Shown: positions 24,135-34,899 of the stretch, in pieces
Layout of the letters: the number at the start of each line of letters is the position of its first letter
How positions within the stretch are numbered: the stretch's first letter is position 1
Assembly: GCA_030765065.1 (NCBI GenBank)
Contig: CM060977.1
Span: forward strand, 95,187,795-95,251,794
Length of the DNA stretch: 64,000 nt
Direction: 5' to 3'
Source: Deroplatys truncata
Lineage: Eukaryota; Arthropoda; Insecta; Mantodea; Mantidae
Translations under genes and position numbers: made by a program
The notes under the pieces: generated by a model
What the model was told of the DNA's origin: nothing
The model's database searches: none
What the model saw: only the letters and a program-made list of their open reading frames with translations

Positions 24135-25596
24135 GGTCATGGTCATCGTGGTAGTGGTAGTGTGGTGGGTCGTGTTTGTGATAGTGCTGGACGTGATCGT
24201 GGTTGTGGTGGTGATAGTTGTGATTGGGTGGTGGATGTGGTCGTGGTGGTGGTCGTCATGATTGTAGTGGTGGATGTGGTCGTGGTGGCGGTGGTGTTGG
24301 TGTTGGTAGTCGTGATCGTGATGGTGGTCGTCGTGATTGTAGTGGTGGATGTGGTCGTGGTGGCGGTGGTGTTAGTAGTCGTGATCGTGATGGTGGTCGT
24401 CGTGATTGTAGTGGTGGATGTGGTCGTGGTGGCGGTGTTGTAGTCGTGATCGTGATGGTGGTCGTCGTGATTGTAGTGGTGGATGTGGTCGTGGTGGCGG
24501 TGGTGTTAGTAGTCGTGATCGTGATGGTGGTCGTCGTGATTGAGTGGTAGATGTGGTCGTGGTGGCGGTGTTGTAGTCGTGATCGTGATGGTGGTCGTCG
24601 TGATTGTAGTGGTGGATGTGGTCGTGGTGGCGGTGGTGTTAGTAGTCGTGATCGTGATGGTGGTCGTCGTGATTGTAGTGGTGAATGTGATCGCGGCGGC
24701 GGCGGTGGTGTTGGTGGTCGTCATGATTGTAATGTTGGATATGGTCGTGGTGGCGGTGGCGGTGGTGTTGGTGTTGGTGTTGGGAGTCGTGATCGAGATG
24801 GTGGTCGTCGTGATTGTAGTGGTGGATGTGGTCGTGGCGGCGGTGGTGTTGGTGTTGGTAGTCGTGATCGTGATGGTGGTCGTCGTGATTGTAGTGGTGG
24901 TCGTGATTGTAGTGGTGGATGTGGTCGTGGTGGCGGTGGTGTTGGTGTTGGGAGTCGTGATCGAGATGGTGGTCGTCGTAATTGTAGTGGTGGATGTGGT
25001 CGTGGCGGCGGTGGTGTTGGTGTTGGTAGTCGTGATCGTGATGGTGGTCGTCGTGATTGTAGTGGTGGTCGTGATTGTAGTGGTGGATGTGGTCGTGGTG
25101 GCGGTGGTGTTGGTGTTGGGAGTCGTGATCGAGATGGTGGTCGTCGTGATTGTAGTGGTGGATGTGGTCGTGGCGGCGGTGGTGTTGGTGTTGGTAGTCG
25201 TGATCGTGATGGTGGTCGTCGTGATTGTAGTGGTGGATGTGGTCGTGGTGGCGGTGGTGTTGGTGTTGGTAGTCGTGATCGTTGCGGTGGTCGTCGTGAT
25301 TGTAGTGGTGGATGTGGATGTGATTGTGGTGGTGGTCGTGATTGTGATGGTGGATGTGGTCGTGGTGGCGGTGGTATTAGTGGTGGTCGTAATCGTGGTA
25401 GTGGTGGTCGTCGTTATAGTGGTGGTAGATGTGGTCATTGTGACGGTGGTCGTCGTGAACGTGGTGGTGGTCGTGATCGTGGTGGTGGTGGTCGTAATCG
25501 TGGTAGTGGTGGTCGTCGTTATAGTGGTGGTAGATGTGGTCATTGTGGCGGTGGTCGTCGTGAACGTGGTGGTGGTCGTGATCGTGGTGGTGGTGG
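24135..25596. repeat. GT-rich minisatellite, about 60-95 bp units
   Basis: Units share GGTGGATGTGGTCGTGG, TGTTGGTGTTGGTAG, TCGTGATCGTGATGG and TGGTCGTCGTGATTG. The block has extreme strand asymmetry: G and T on plus, C and A on minus. Because stop codons are nearly absent, long frames are open in most phases (over 340 codons on each strand) and code for V-rich, G/R-rich or T-rich strings. No start context, domain or splice pattern supports a gene. Confidence 0.9.
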
Positions 25597-25849
25597 GCTA
25601 CGCTCTGTGGCACTGAACCCTCAACCCTGGGCTACGCTTTGCGACTTAGGGCCATAAATAAGTAGCAACGATCCACTTCGTTGTTTATAATGGTTTTTGC
25701 GTATAAGATGTTGGCAGTACTCCGTACCTTCCGCTAAGTTCGGATTGCCAATGTTGCCATCGAAAGCACTATTCCCATAATACCTCTGGCGGCATTCATG
25801 TGTGTAAGAGGGTGTAAATAGTTGTGATATATGCACCTATATATGCTGA

Positions 25850-26660
25850 AAAATTGATACATTCACATGACCTTTTCTACCAACTATAATTTATTAGTGC
25901 TTATATAAACTATTGTTGCTGAAGCTTATTTTTCTACCTACTACATTTTAATCCAAATAAACCTATCCGAAAAAAATGCTGCATTACACATTTTGTTGTA
26001 GATGGCAAGGGAATAATGTTTTATAACTGGACCTTAAATTCCGTACTCTTTCCATGACAACGCAGGAAACAACTGAAAATCGACAAGGCTTGAAACGAAT
26101 GGCTAAATAATGAACAATTAAAACCATTAAATACGGATATCTTAGAAATGGCTTATGCCACACAAAACTTATTAGAAATAAATTGTGTATTTTAAAGAGA
26201 TCTACGTTATTTGTGTAGTACGTTTTCGTCTGTTGCTTAACACTTATACAAGGTTATACATAATCCCTTCCAAATGAAGAAGGCTTCACAGGCTATTCGC
26301 AGAAACTTCAAGATATACGTTTTATTTGGCATATAAATATGTTTAGTATATGTATTTTAATTTAAATCACTAGAACCATTTTTAAAAAATAAAATATTTC
26401 GAAAAATGTTCCATGTAAAGCATATTTTGGAATAGGGCATTTCCATGAAAATCTTCGTGTCGCATTTTTGGAAGATGCTGAACCTAAATACCAACTTTTG
26501 TGTTTTTTCCGACCTTTCGGTTTTGAATTATGCTGTTCAAAGACATACATGGATTCAATGGTCCTTAAAACATGTATTTCCGATGAAATCTCCGTATCGA
26601 ATTTTTGGGGGAATGCAATAGCTTTCCTACGTACTAAGTACGTGATAGAGAAAGTATTAG
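25850..26660 (-). repeat. family A repeat, second subfamily
   Basis: Tail landmark ACATTCACATGACC at left, head at right ending ACTAAGTACGTGATAGAGA. Central boxes differ from the copy at 7207 (AACCATTAAATACGG, TTTGTGTAGTACG), defining a second subfamily shared with the copies at 49230, 51028, 59737 and 61846. Confidence 0.75.
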
Positions 26661-26708
26661 TACTACTAGTACTACTACTACTACTTCTACTACTACTACT
26701 ACTACTAC

Positions 26709-26775
<67 letters not shown>

Positions 26776-26776
26776 T
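26660..26776. repeat. ACT then AAT compound microsatellite
   Basis: About 50 bp of ACT-type triplets followed by about 22 AAT triplets, immediately after a family A head. Confidence 0.95.
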
Positions 26777-27148
26777 GAATGCACACGCCATTGTTTGAAT
26801 AAACCGAAACTTTAGCAATCAGGTGAGTCACCTGGTATAATCGTGCCCAGGTGGCGGCATTTAGCGCTTTTTATTGCACTCGTAAAGCCAGTTTCCAGTA
26901 TATTGCCGCAAATGAGCTTTCCGGGTATTCATCAAAGGCAAACTCTACCGGACTTCACAGAGCGTGATGCGTAATTCCTAACTCCAAAAACGCATTTCCG
27001 CCACTACGCTGTCCATTGTTGGTGCACTTAAAACTGAGTATGCGGCTAACCCGTAATGAAAACTCGGCTGTTTCGACTGTCAATCTGAATTATTTGCAAC
27101 ACGAAACGGGTAGAATCGTTTCCCATACTCCAAGAGTTTCTTAAGAAA
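26777..27148. other. unassigned stretch
   Basis: No ORF above background and no recognisable element. GC content is somewhat higher near 26850-27080. Confidence 0.35.
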
Positions 27149-27151
27149 CCG

Positions 27152-27565
27152 TTGACTCTACATTAAAAACTTGCCAAGACCAGGCTAAGTTCTCTAAAAA
27201 GTATAATTAATTTCAATTAATTATATACATAATAATGAAAAAGAAAAACCTTAAGAAACGCATAAGCACCCAGTATCAAAGTAGATACTTGCGATGGTAG
27301 GTCGCCGTGAGATGCCTTAATGATCTTTCTGGGAAACAACTTGAGTCAATTGGTGAATTCAATATCCCACCGGCATATTGTCACGGTAGCTCAGCGGTTA
27401 GAGCAACGGCTTGGAGAGGGTAGAACCGCATTCAACTCGCGACTGTGGCATTGAATTTTTCAGTTGACTTTACATTAAAAAGTTTCCAAGACCGGGCTAA
27501 GGTATCTAAAAAGTATAATTAATTGCAATTAATTATATAGATAATAATCAAAAAGGAAAAACCTT
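27152..27565 (+). mobile_element. tRNA-derived SINE in partial tandem
   Basis: A 310-bp unit occurs about 1.35 times. The tail-like segment GTTGACTCTACATTAAAAAC, then CCAAGACCAGGCTAAG, is found at 27152 and again at about 27462. Between them lies a tRNA-like head at about 27379-27450: A box GTAGCTCAGCGGTTAG and B box ACCGCATTCAACTCGCG. It is the same family as 11268-11570. Confidence 0.65.
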
Positions 27566-27639
27566 CTTATGTTGCCTGTTCCAAATTTATCATTGTTCCT
27601 CCCATGTTTAAAATAGTCCTTCTAAATTCTGCCATTTTG

Positions 27640-27800
27640 ATTTCTCTACTTCTCTAAGCATAGGAAGTATTGCATTCCAAAACAAAAATTCGATGTTGAG
27701 ATTTCGAGGGATTTGAAAGTTTTGAGGCCAAAAAATATAATATTTTATAAAAAAAGTCCGTGTGTATGTGTGTACGTGCGTGCGTGTGTGTGAACAGCAT
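27640..27800 (+). repeat. family A head fragment
   Basis: TTTCTCTACTTCTCTAAGC, then AAGTATTGCATTCCAAAAC and a TGTGTGTACGTGCG stretch to GTGAACAGCATAA, where the inverted-repeat element at 27821 cuts the copy off. Confidence 0.65.
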
Positions 27801-27820
27801 AAATACTAAAGTAAAATACA

Positions 27821-28478
27821 GTGCCTTCGTTTTATGCCAAGGCCGCGGATCGCGCGAATGCGTGCTGCGCACAGTCTACTGCACTGCGGCATTTTCCGTT
27901 CCATTACTCTCGCGTTACTTCTCACGAGTGTTAGTAACACACACACATACACACACACACACATATATATATAAAATGACTATCTTGACATTACCATTCA
28001 CACCCATAAGTTCTTCTTGCGTAATGTTCATAAGTTCTGTTTTTATATTGTTCTTAAGTTCATCTATGTTGGAGGGATGATCCTATAAACTTTATTCTTA
28101 AGCGTTTAGATCCGGTTGTTCTAAATTTACATCTCAAAATGTCTCTACCGGAACTCGATAACCAGGAACTTGCTGCTGAAATTGTCTATACACCTGTCTA
28201 CATGATTAAGTTTTCACGTATGTATCGTACATAAAAATACACCGTTCTAACGTGGACTAATCAGAGAATAAAATTCCTAAGGAAATCACATACAACACAC
28301 CTATTGTCTCAACACTTCACAACACGGAGACAAAGCAGCGACTGAGCCAGCTCACAGCTGATAACTCATCCTTGACACGTTCTGCGCAATTGTTACGCAG
28401 TGCCATAATACCATGATTCTGCCGTCTCGTCCGATACACACATAAGGCGTTTGTGGCCTTGACATAAAACGAAGGCAC
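27821..28478. mobile_element. 658-bp inverted-repeat element (MITE-like)
   Basis: The left end GTGCCTTCGTTTTATGCCAA matches the right end reversed (GTGCCTTCGTTTTATGTCAA), continuing to AGGCC, about 24 bp with one mismatch. No transposase is present. A target duplication is not obvious, so the superfamily is open. Confidence 0.7.
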
Positions 28479-29029
28479 TCTTATTATATATATAACAAGC
28501 TAGGTATTTAAGTGTCGGGAACCACGGTACATCCATATAAACATTGATATTAATGTGAATAACGTTATACAACTGTAAATACGCGTATGTTAAATGTAAT
28601 GGAGGCTAGCTATCCGTGTAGGTGAAAGTTAGGTACATGACGCCAAGCGGTACCAGGCAGAGACATTTATGCGTCAGCATAAAACACAGGATATACGCTA
28701 AACATGATTTGCAGAGACGCTAAGGAATTAGAAAGAGATAGCGAGAGACCTGGAACAGAAATGGAAAGTTCAGGCTCGTCATAAGAAGAGATTATGTTAA
28801 TGTAATCAGCCAATCAACTTGGCGCTCTAAGATAGTTAAGAAAAAAGTAGTGCCGTATGCAGGGTATATAAAAGACTAACCCCGAGATTACCACGACTTG
28901 TTACAATATCGTCAGTGAGTGAACTACTTAATGCCACTTTAATGGCGGGGTTGTGAAGAAGCTGTTAGCAATTTAGGATATATATATATATGTATATATA
29001 TATACATATATACTAAACGCATAAGCCTG
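28479..29029. other. left flank of the 17-kb element, promoter-like motif
   Basis: A TATATAAAAG motif at about 28865-28874 is followed by a TCAGT initiator-like word at about 28912. No ORF follows. It may be the remains of an LTR promoter. An AT dinucleotide run occupies about 28978-29012. The last six bases, AGCCTG (29024-29029), are the left target duplication of the 17-kb element. Confidence 0.4.
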
Positions 29030-30169
29030 AGTAGTAGGGAAATGATGGTTCTGGGCCACTTAATATGCATGGAATGTCAATTAATATGCTAATTATCCCC
29101 ACCCCCTCCCCCTCCCCCCTTCCCCCGCTGTGCCCTTGGTAGTTTTAATTGCAGCTGCGGTCGTAAATCTTGTTGAGTACAATGGAGGCTTGACAGTTAA
29201 GCAATTAAGGCTGTCAATCAACTGTCAAAACGAACAAAGGGGTCATAAATATAATGTTCTGTAACAAAGGCGAGATGTTTTTCCTACCCATTCCACATCC
29301 GACCACTTCTGCACTTGTTGCAGTTATCCACTCCACTCCTATTGTTTGTCGAACACGTGGCATACTCATTCCACTAGCTTTTAACAAAAGAACAATGCTT
29401 ACCCTTCAGCTGTCAAAATGAACAAAGCCCATGATGAATTAGGGTTGTGACAAAGAGAACCTAAGCCAGTTAACAGAGTCACAAGTTCTATTGTCCGGTG
29501 CAAGCCTTTATTTCTCATTCCACTGTCCCCATAACAAAGCCGGTCCCTTTCCATTGTGGAAGAGATTCTGTTGTGTGTGCCTTTCTATTGTCCCGGGCAA
29601 GCATTCTTTAGAAAGACCATCTGGCATACTCATTCCACTGCTCCATAACAAAGCCGGTCCCTTTCATTGTGTAAGAGATTCTATTGTATGCCTTTCTATT
29701 GTCCCGGGCAAGACTAGTTTAGAAAGACACCTGCGGCGTTTCCCATTCCACTGCTCCATAACAAAGCCTGACCCTTTCTATTGTTCGAGCACCTGGTAGC
29801 TTAACAAAAGAATTCGAGGGTTGCTTCGTGCTCGTCCTGTCCTTGTTTGCGTGAAAGAGAGAGAAACTTGTTTACCAACTCTGCGTAACAACGTCAGAGT
29901 CGGCCATCATTATTTTTTTGCCCTGAGGGGCTGTTCTCTCCGATGTTCTACGAGATCCTACGAATATACCCGAGCATAGTTAACAAGCATTCTGCTTGGC
30001 CCATTTCAGGCAGGGACTCTGAAAAAGCGCCTAATATACATTTCATTACATGCATTAAACCTCTGTGTGGATATCCATAGATCGGTGCTCGATTCTTGCT
30101 GTAATCAAAAGTTTATTGCTAATGAGAAATTGATGATTCATATTATTATATCATTACCCTAATTAATAA

Positions 30170-30830
30170 AAGGGCGTTCAGAGGATTGTAGCTCGAATCT
30201 TACCAAGTGAAACTCTAACGCGCAATAACTATTAAACTATGCAAGGTCAGATTAAAAAAAATGTATTTATCAAATATAATTTAATTTTTTATATATCATT
30301 ACCCTAATTAATGAAAGGGCGTTCAGAGGGTTCTAGCTCGAATCTTACGCAGCGAAACTCTAATGCGCAATAACTATTAAACTATGCACGGCCGGATTAA
30401 AATGTATTTAATAAATATAATTTAATTTTTATATATCATTACAATAATTAATAAAAAGGGTGTTCAGAGGGTCCTAGATCGAATCTGCGAAACTCTAATG
30501 CACAATAACTATTAAACTATGCACGGCTAGATTAAAATTTATTTAACAAATATAATTTAATTAATGAAACGGTGTTCAGAGGGTTCTAGATCGAATCTGA
30601 GAAACTCTAATGCTTAATAAATATTAAACTATATGAGTATTGGGCGGTCAGATTAAAACGTGTTTAACAAATATGATTTAATTTATACGAGATTACAATG
30701 TTTAACGAGCTGTATTCTTAGGAACCAGAGGCCCATAGTTTGAATCTTACCCTGCGAAACGTTATAATAACTATTAAAATATTGAAGCAGGGGGCGGTCG
30801 GATTAAAAGTGCATTTAGCAAATATAATTA
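30170..30830 (+). repeat. tandem units of 110-150 bp in left arm
   Basis: Five units carry a CGAATC-type box at about 30194, 30339, 30480, 30592 and 30741 (the last TGAATC), each followed by GAAACTCTAATGC or a variant and AATAACTATTAAACTAT. AT-rich linkers TATAATTTAATT separate them. The boxes resemble a Pol III B box but no A box is evident. Confidence 0.75.
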
Positions 30831-30894
30831 TTTATATTAAACCTGGTGCATACTTAGATATCCCGATGCCTAGACAACATTCTTTCTTCTTCTC

Positions 30895-31345
30895 CTCTCT
30901 TTTTCTTTCTATCTATCTCTTTCTTTCTCCACGACTTGTACACATTCAGGCGTTCGCATATACACGAGCACTTGTACACACATCAGCAAACATAAACTGG
31001 TGCAGGCATGCACACACACGCACACACGTACATGTAAGTACACACACGCACACATATACACACACGCAGATACATACAACAGTACACACACATAAACCAG
31101 TACACACACGCATTCACGCACCTCATGCGTATACATACATACACTAGTGGTCTTACACTCAAACATACATATACATGGACACACACATACACGCACACAC
31201 ACTCGCGTACATACATACATACACTGTTACACTTGCACATACGCACACGACCACACACACGTCCAAGCACATATGCCTGTTCACTTACATCCAACAGCGC
31301 CAACCCACACACGCACACACCAACTCATGCGCATGCCCTGAATGA
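30895..31345 (+). repeat. CA/ACAC-rich simple repeat, left arm
   Basis: Long interrupted run of CACA and ACATAC words. It gives open frames on both strands (110-135 codons) that consist of His/Thr or Cys/Val strings and are not genes. The right arm has the matching GT-rich run at about 43855-44275. Confidence 0.9.
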
Positions 31346-31399
31346 AAAGAGACAAAATGATACAATAAAAACTAATTATAGCTCCGATGCAAGGCACAT

Positions 31400-32170
31400 T
31401 TACGATTTGCTCGAAACCGGTCTGGATGCAGGGGTTCGAATCCTAGGAGTGATTACAAATTCATCTTCTAATAACTCCAAAACTAATTAAAATAAAAACA
31501 GTAAATAAGCTTTATTACTTTTATGTCATTAATTCCTTTCTTGTGCATGTATATTAAAGTCCAGGTATCATGGGGTCGATACTTAATTTTAAAATCTCAA
31601 TTATCTCAGAAACTAGAAGGGATTAAGGTGCGGACCAAAGCACGATTTTTAGTTCTTATGATGAACAATTAATGCTTTATATAATTTCCAATCAGTTATC
31701 CCTAGCTCGAATCCCGATCTTTCAGTGACTTCCTTAATTTTCCACTGTGCTCTAGAATATATCACATAGATCGATGCTGTAACTCCATACAGGTCTCTTA
31801 AACACATCAAACTAATATAATAAATAATTTTGTTTCTGGCGTTCTGAGTTCGAATACCGATTCAATGAAGTTTACTTATAAATTTAATAACATAGTAAAT
31901 AATTAAGACAAAGGCACCAAATAAATCTATTACGTTAATAATATCCAGCGGTGTATATTAGGGTACCTGACGTCCTGGGTTTGATCCTTAAGTTTAAATC
32001 TCAATTATTGCAGAAACTAACAGAGATAAAGCTGTAGACGAAAGCATGTTTGATAGCTCATACAATGAACAATTAATGCTGTATATAATTTCCAAACAGT
32101 TGCCCATAGTTCTAATCCCGATCTTTCAATGACTTCCTTAATTTTCCTCTGTACACTAGAATGTAACTGT
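31400..32170 (+). repeat. higher-order repeat of about 135-bp units, left arm
   Basis: Boxes related to GGTTCGAATCC recur at about 31434, 31574, 31706, 31849, 31978 and 32110. Units 31562-31760 and 31962-32160 are especially alike (AAATCTCAATTAT, TATATAATTTCCAA, GATCTTTCA), giving a roughly 400-bp period made of three units. The array resumes the spacing of the array at 30170-30830 on the other side of the CA run. Confidence 0.65.
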
Positions 32171-32393
32171 ATGCAGCTTTGTGTAACGACATTATGCATG
32201 TACTTCGTGAGAGAGAGAGAGAGCGAGAGAGGGAGAGAGAGCGAGAGGAAGTGAAACAAGTAGGGATAGAAGTGCTGAGCGCCTCCGCGCATGCGCAGCA
32301 AGAGATGATGTCATTGAATGCAATAATCACGTGACGTGTAAGCATCACAGCCATGATGACGTAACGACATCGCCTGGAGGGGGTTTAGATCCC

Positions 32394-32400
32394 TATATAA
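32394..32400 (+). promoter_or_regulatory. TATA box of the small spliced gene, left arm
   Basis: TATATAA lies 124 bp upstream of the ATG at 32524, with a TGACGTAA word about 38 bp further upstream. The right arm has the same arrangement, TTATATA at 42781-42787 on the minus strand. Confidence 0.5.
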
Positions 32401-32523
32401 ACAGATATCTGCCCATGTTAGAACTGTTGTGTGCTTATTAACTTTACATTCAAGTTTAAAGAGCATTAAAAGCAACGTGAGCTGCAGGCCGTCTACACAT
32501 TCAGCACATATCAAAACGTGACA

Positions 32524-33505
32524 ATGCAAGGTGAGTTTTACATAACTATACAAAATCACTGTTGGCTTTTACAATACATTTAATTTTGTTTAAACGTTAC
32601 AGTACATGAAAGACGATTCGCTGCAAAGAGCATCATATTTTCTAATCTGTGCTTTACATTCACATGGATTTCACTGCATACTCTTCTCCAGTTCACATGA
32701 TTTTCGCCACACATTCTTCTTACATAAACACTCATACGACTTTCCCCCTCATTCTTTGTTTCACTATACACTCACATGATTTCCTCTACTCATTCTTTGT
32801 TCCCCCTGCAGGTTCATGCTCTGTTAACATTCACACGACTTTCTCTGCACATTCTTTGCTTCCATTAACATTCACACGATCTTCGCTACACATTCTTCTA
32901 ACATAAATATTCATACGATTTTCCCCCACTCATTCTTTGTTTCATTATACATTCGCACACGATTTCCTCTACTCATTCTTTGGTTCTCTGCTGGCTCATC
33001 TTCAATGAACATTCACATGATTTTCTGTACTTATTCTTTATTTCTCTACATATTCAAAGGCGTACTTACAAAACATACACACCCTAGTTCTAATATAAAG
33101 AAGTGTATAACTTGTTCTTCAACTTAAATAATGTAAAGAAAATAATAATTCATGACAATGTCTGTTACAGATTGTTTAGCTGATAGACTTAACAAGATGG
33201 TTGAAGAGCGTAGTTTCCTACCGACTCGTAGAGTAGAAGATCTCGAAACAGGTCTTAACTATGAGATAAAGTCCTTAAAGAGAGTTCAAACAAGATATGG
33301 TACCAGGATCGTATCTTCGCTGGAGGATTGTCAAGTGTTCTTGCCAGAGCGCTATAATTCGTTAACCGATCAAGAGATTGCAGAAATACCTGGGAACGTA
33401 TACCTCCAGTATAATGGCATGGCAGAGACGGGGAAATTTAAGACATGTAAATTGTCTTTTTTACATGCAAAGAAGGTGCGTAGAAGTGTCAAACTTAAGT
33501 ATTGA
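32524..33505 (+). CDS. small spliced gene, OB-fold-like protein, left arm
   Basis: Two exons: 32524-32530 (ATG CAA G) and 33171-33505, joined over a 640-bp intron with GTGAGT at its start and TGTTACAG at its end. The product is 113 residues starting MQDCLADRL. Without splicing the frame would open at 33152. The protein has a K-x-V-T/Q-R-Y-G core (SLKRVQTRYGTRIV) then FLPERY, which I associate, from memory only, with small nucleic-acid-binding-like proteins accompanying arthropod Maverick-like and small DNA virus elements. An AATAAA at 34235-34240 may end the transcript. The function is inferred and not shown. Confidence 0.55.
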
Positions 33506-33714
33506 ATGTTCTCCTATTTCACAATGAAAAATTCATAAATAAAACAACTGACTCATTGATATTACATATAAAGATACAAAAGATGCATATAATAGAATTT
33601 TATAAAAAATTTACGAAATCACAATATCACATGCTATGAGTTTAATTATATCTAGCGCATTGAAATAACTCTAAATATCCGAATGTTTATACAAATCTTT
33701 GTCCTTCATTTTAC

Positions 33715-34056
33715 ATGTATCATATGCTTCATTTTACATGTATCATAACAAAAAATGTAATTCTTTTCAGGTTGCCTTTACTTGGACAAGATAGTTTTCT
33801 AAGACTTTCATTGTGCAATGTTTCAGGGTGTGCAATAAGAGGAAGAAGAAGAGGAATAGCCTGCTGCCATGCAAAGGATACTGACGCTATTGGAGGGTGG
33901 AATAAGCACCATCGGCACCTACAAGAAACATTTCGGCAAGAAACGGGTGCTGAGACATCTACATCACCGAAACACATTAAGACAGGATACTTATATAACA
34001 TTACAGGGTATACGATGAAAAAATACGGCCAATTTTGTATACAATTCAATGCATAG
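33715..34056 (+). CDS. uncharacterised 113-codon ORF, left arm
   Basis: Open from the ATG at 33715 to the stop at 34054. A possible 3' splice site (TTCTTTTCAG) ends at 33770 inside it, so the true coding part may be a later exon of the upstream gene. The C-terminal half contains Cys and His residues (GIACCHAKD, GGWNKHHRH) but no family I can name. The antisense strand is also open for 106 codons, so coding sense is uncertain. Confidence 0.3.
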   Translation: MYHMLHFTCIITKNVILFRLPLLGQDSFLRLSLCNVSGCAIRGRRRGIACCHAKDTDAIGGWNKHHRHLQETFRQETGAETSTSPKHIKTGYLYNITGYTMKKYGQFCIQFNA

Positions 34057-34392
34057 CTGAGAGTTAGATCGAACTAGTCTCCCTATATTCACTGAAATTA
34101 AGCATTGTGAGCAATAATTTAAGTGACTGTGAAAATACTTTAAGTAATGGTGAAATTTGTATCCTAAAAGACTTGAGCCCTGTATACATTAACAGCATTA
34201 AGACTGTTTGCTACGCTGGAATACAAATTATGAAAATAAAATGACTTTCATTTAAATAATAAGGAAATTTGCATAACCTGCTATTGCAAGTGTAATGACA
34301 TATACAGAAACAATGAGTCGGAAGAGAAAGTGATGGAAATGTAAGATAAATAATAACAATAAAAGAATTAAAGTATGCTTTTATATAGTGCT

Positions 34393-34398
34393 TTTATT
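34393..34398 (-). terminator. poly(A) signal of minus-strand unit, left arm
   Basis: AATAAA on the minus strand at 34398-34393 lies about 170 bp past the stop of the capsid-like remnant. It faces the plus-strand AATAAA at 34235-34240, so the two signals overlap in opposite directions and the arm's two units converge and overlap at their 3' ends. Confidence 0.4.
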
Positions 34399-34567
34399 CA
34401 TTAAAAATCATTGCATGCCTAATGAAAAATAAATCATTACAATGATTAGTTTAAGTTATGTCACAATGATCAAAAAGAGAACCGTCTTTAGATGCATTAC
34501 TTGATCTTAAGTCAGAGCACCAAAAATGACAAACACGGCTTCTCCATTTTAGATGTCGTGTCACTAT

Positions 34568-34895
34568 TCAGGTAAATTCCTGTAACACAGCAGGTTGAGT
34601 ATGCAGATCCGTGCTCCTAAACGGGTGAAACAGTGTCTTATCCAGCTTAACAGTCTTGAGGATCTCCGCATCAGAAAGTCGAATCACAAGCCTTCTCCAC
34701 TCGATGAGTACAGGTTTAACAACAGCATTCTCTTCACCCTGAGACGGTGTAAAGTATATAAATGTTCAACTTGACAAGGGATTCTAAGCTCGTTGTTAGA
34801 GTCCAGAGCTGATGTATTATATGGTGAAAACACATGTTTCTCTTCTTAGCGATCTTGTCCTCGAATCTCGGTGTCGGTAACATTGAAGATATCCC
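34568..34895 (-). pseudogene. capsid-like remnant, left arm
   Basis: Two minus-strand coding pieces in different frames. The first, at about 34855-34760, has PYNTSALDSNNELRIP followed by VEHLYTL. The second, at about 34760-34568, has IEWRRLVIRLSDAEIL, then FRSTDLHTQPAVLQ, and stops at 34570-34568. From memory of the family, these resemble the N-terminal and C-terminal parts of the capsid-like protein of arthropod Maverick-type elements, joined here by a large internal deletion and a frame change. The usual middle is absent, so no particle protein is made. Confirmation needs a profile search. Confidence 0.45.
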
Positions 34896-34899
34896 ATGA

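Noticed and set aside
24506-25616. 345-368 codon open frames on both strands
   Set aside because: They are by-products of the GT-rich tandem array. The encoded strings are monotonous (Thr, Val or Gly/Arg) and have no start context or domain.
26362-26831. Ile-, Leu- or Ser-rich frames of 65-140 codons
   Set aside because: They arise from the AAT/ACT microsatellite and adjoining family A sequence.
30740-31490. His/Thr-rich and Cys/Val-rich frames of 100-135 codons in the arms
   Set aside because: These are translations of CA/TG microsatellite on both strands and in both arms.
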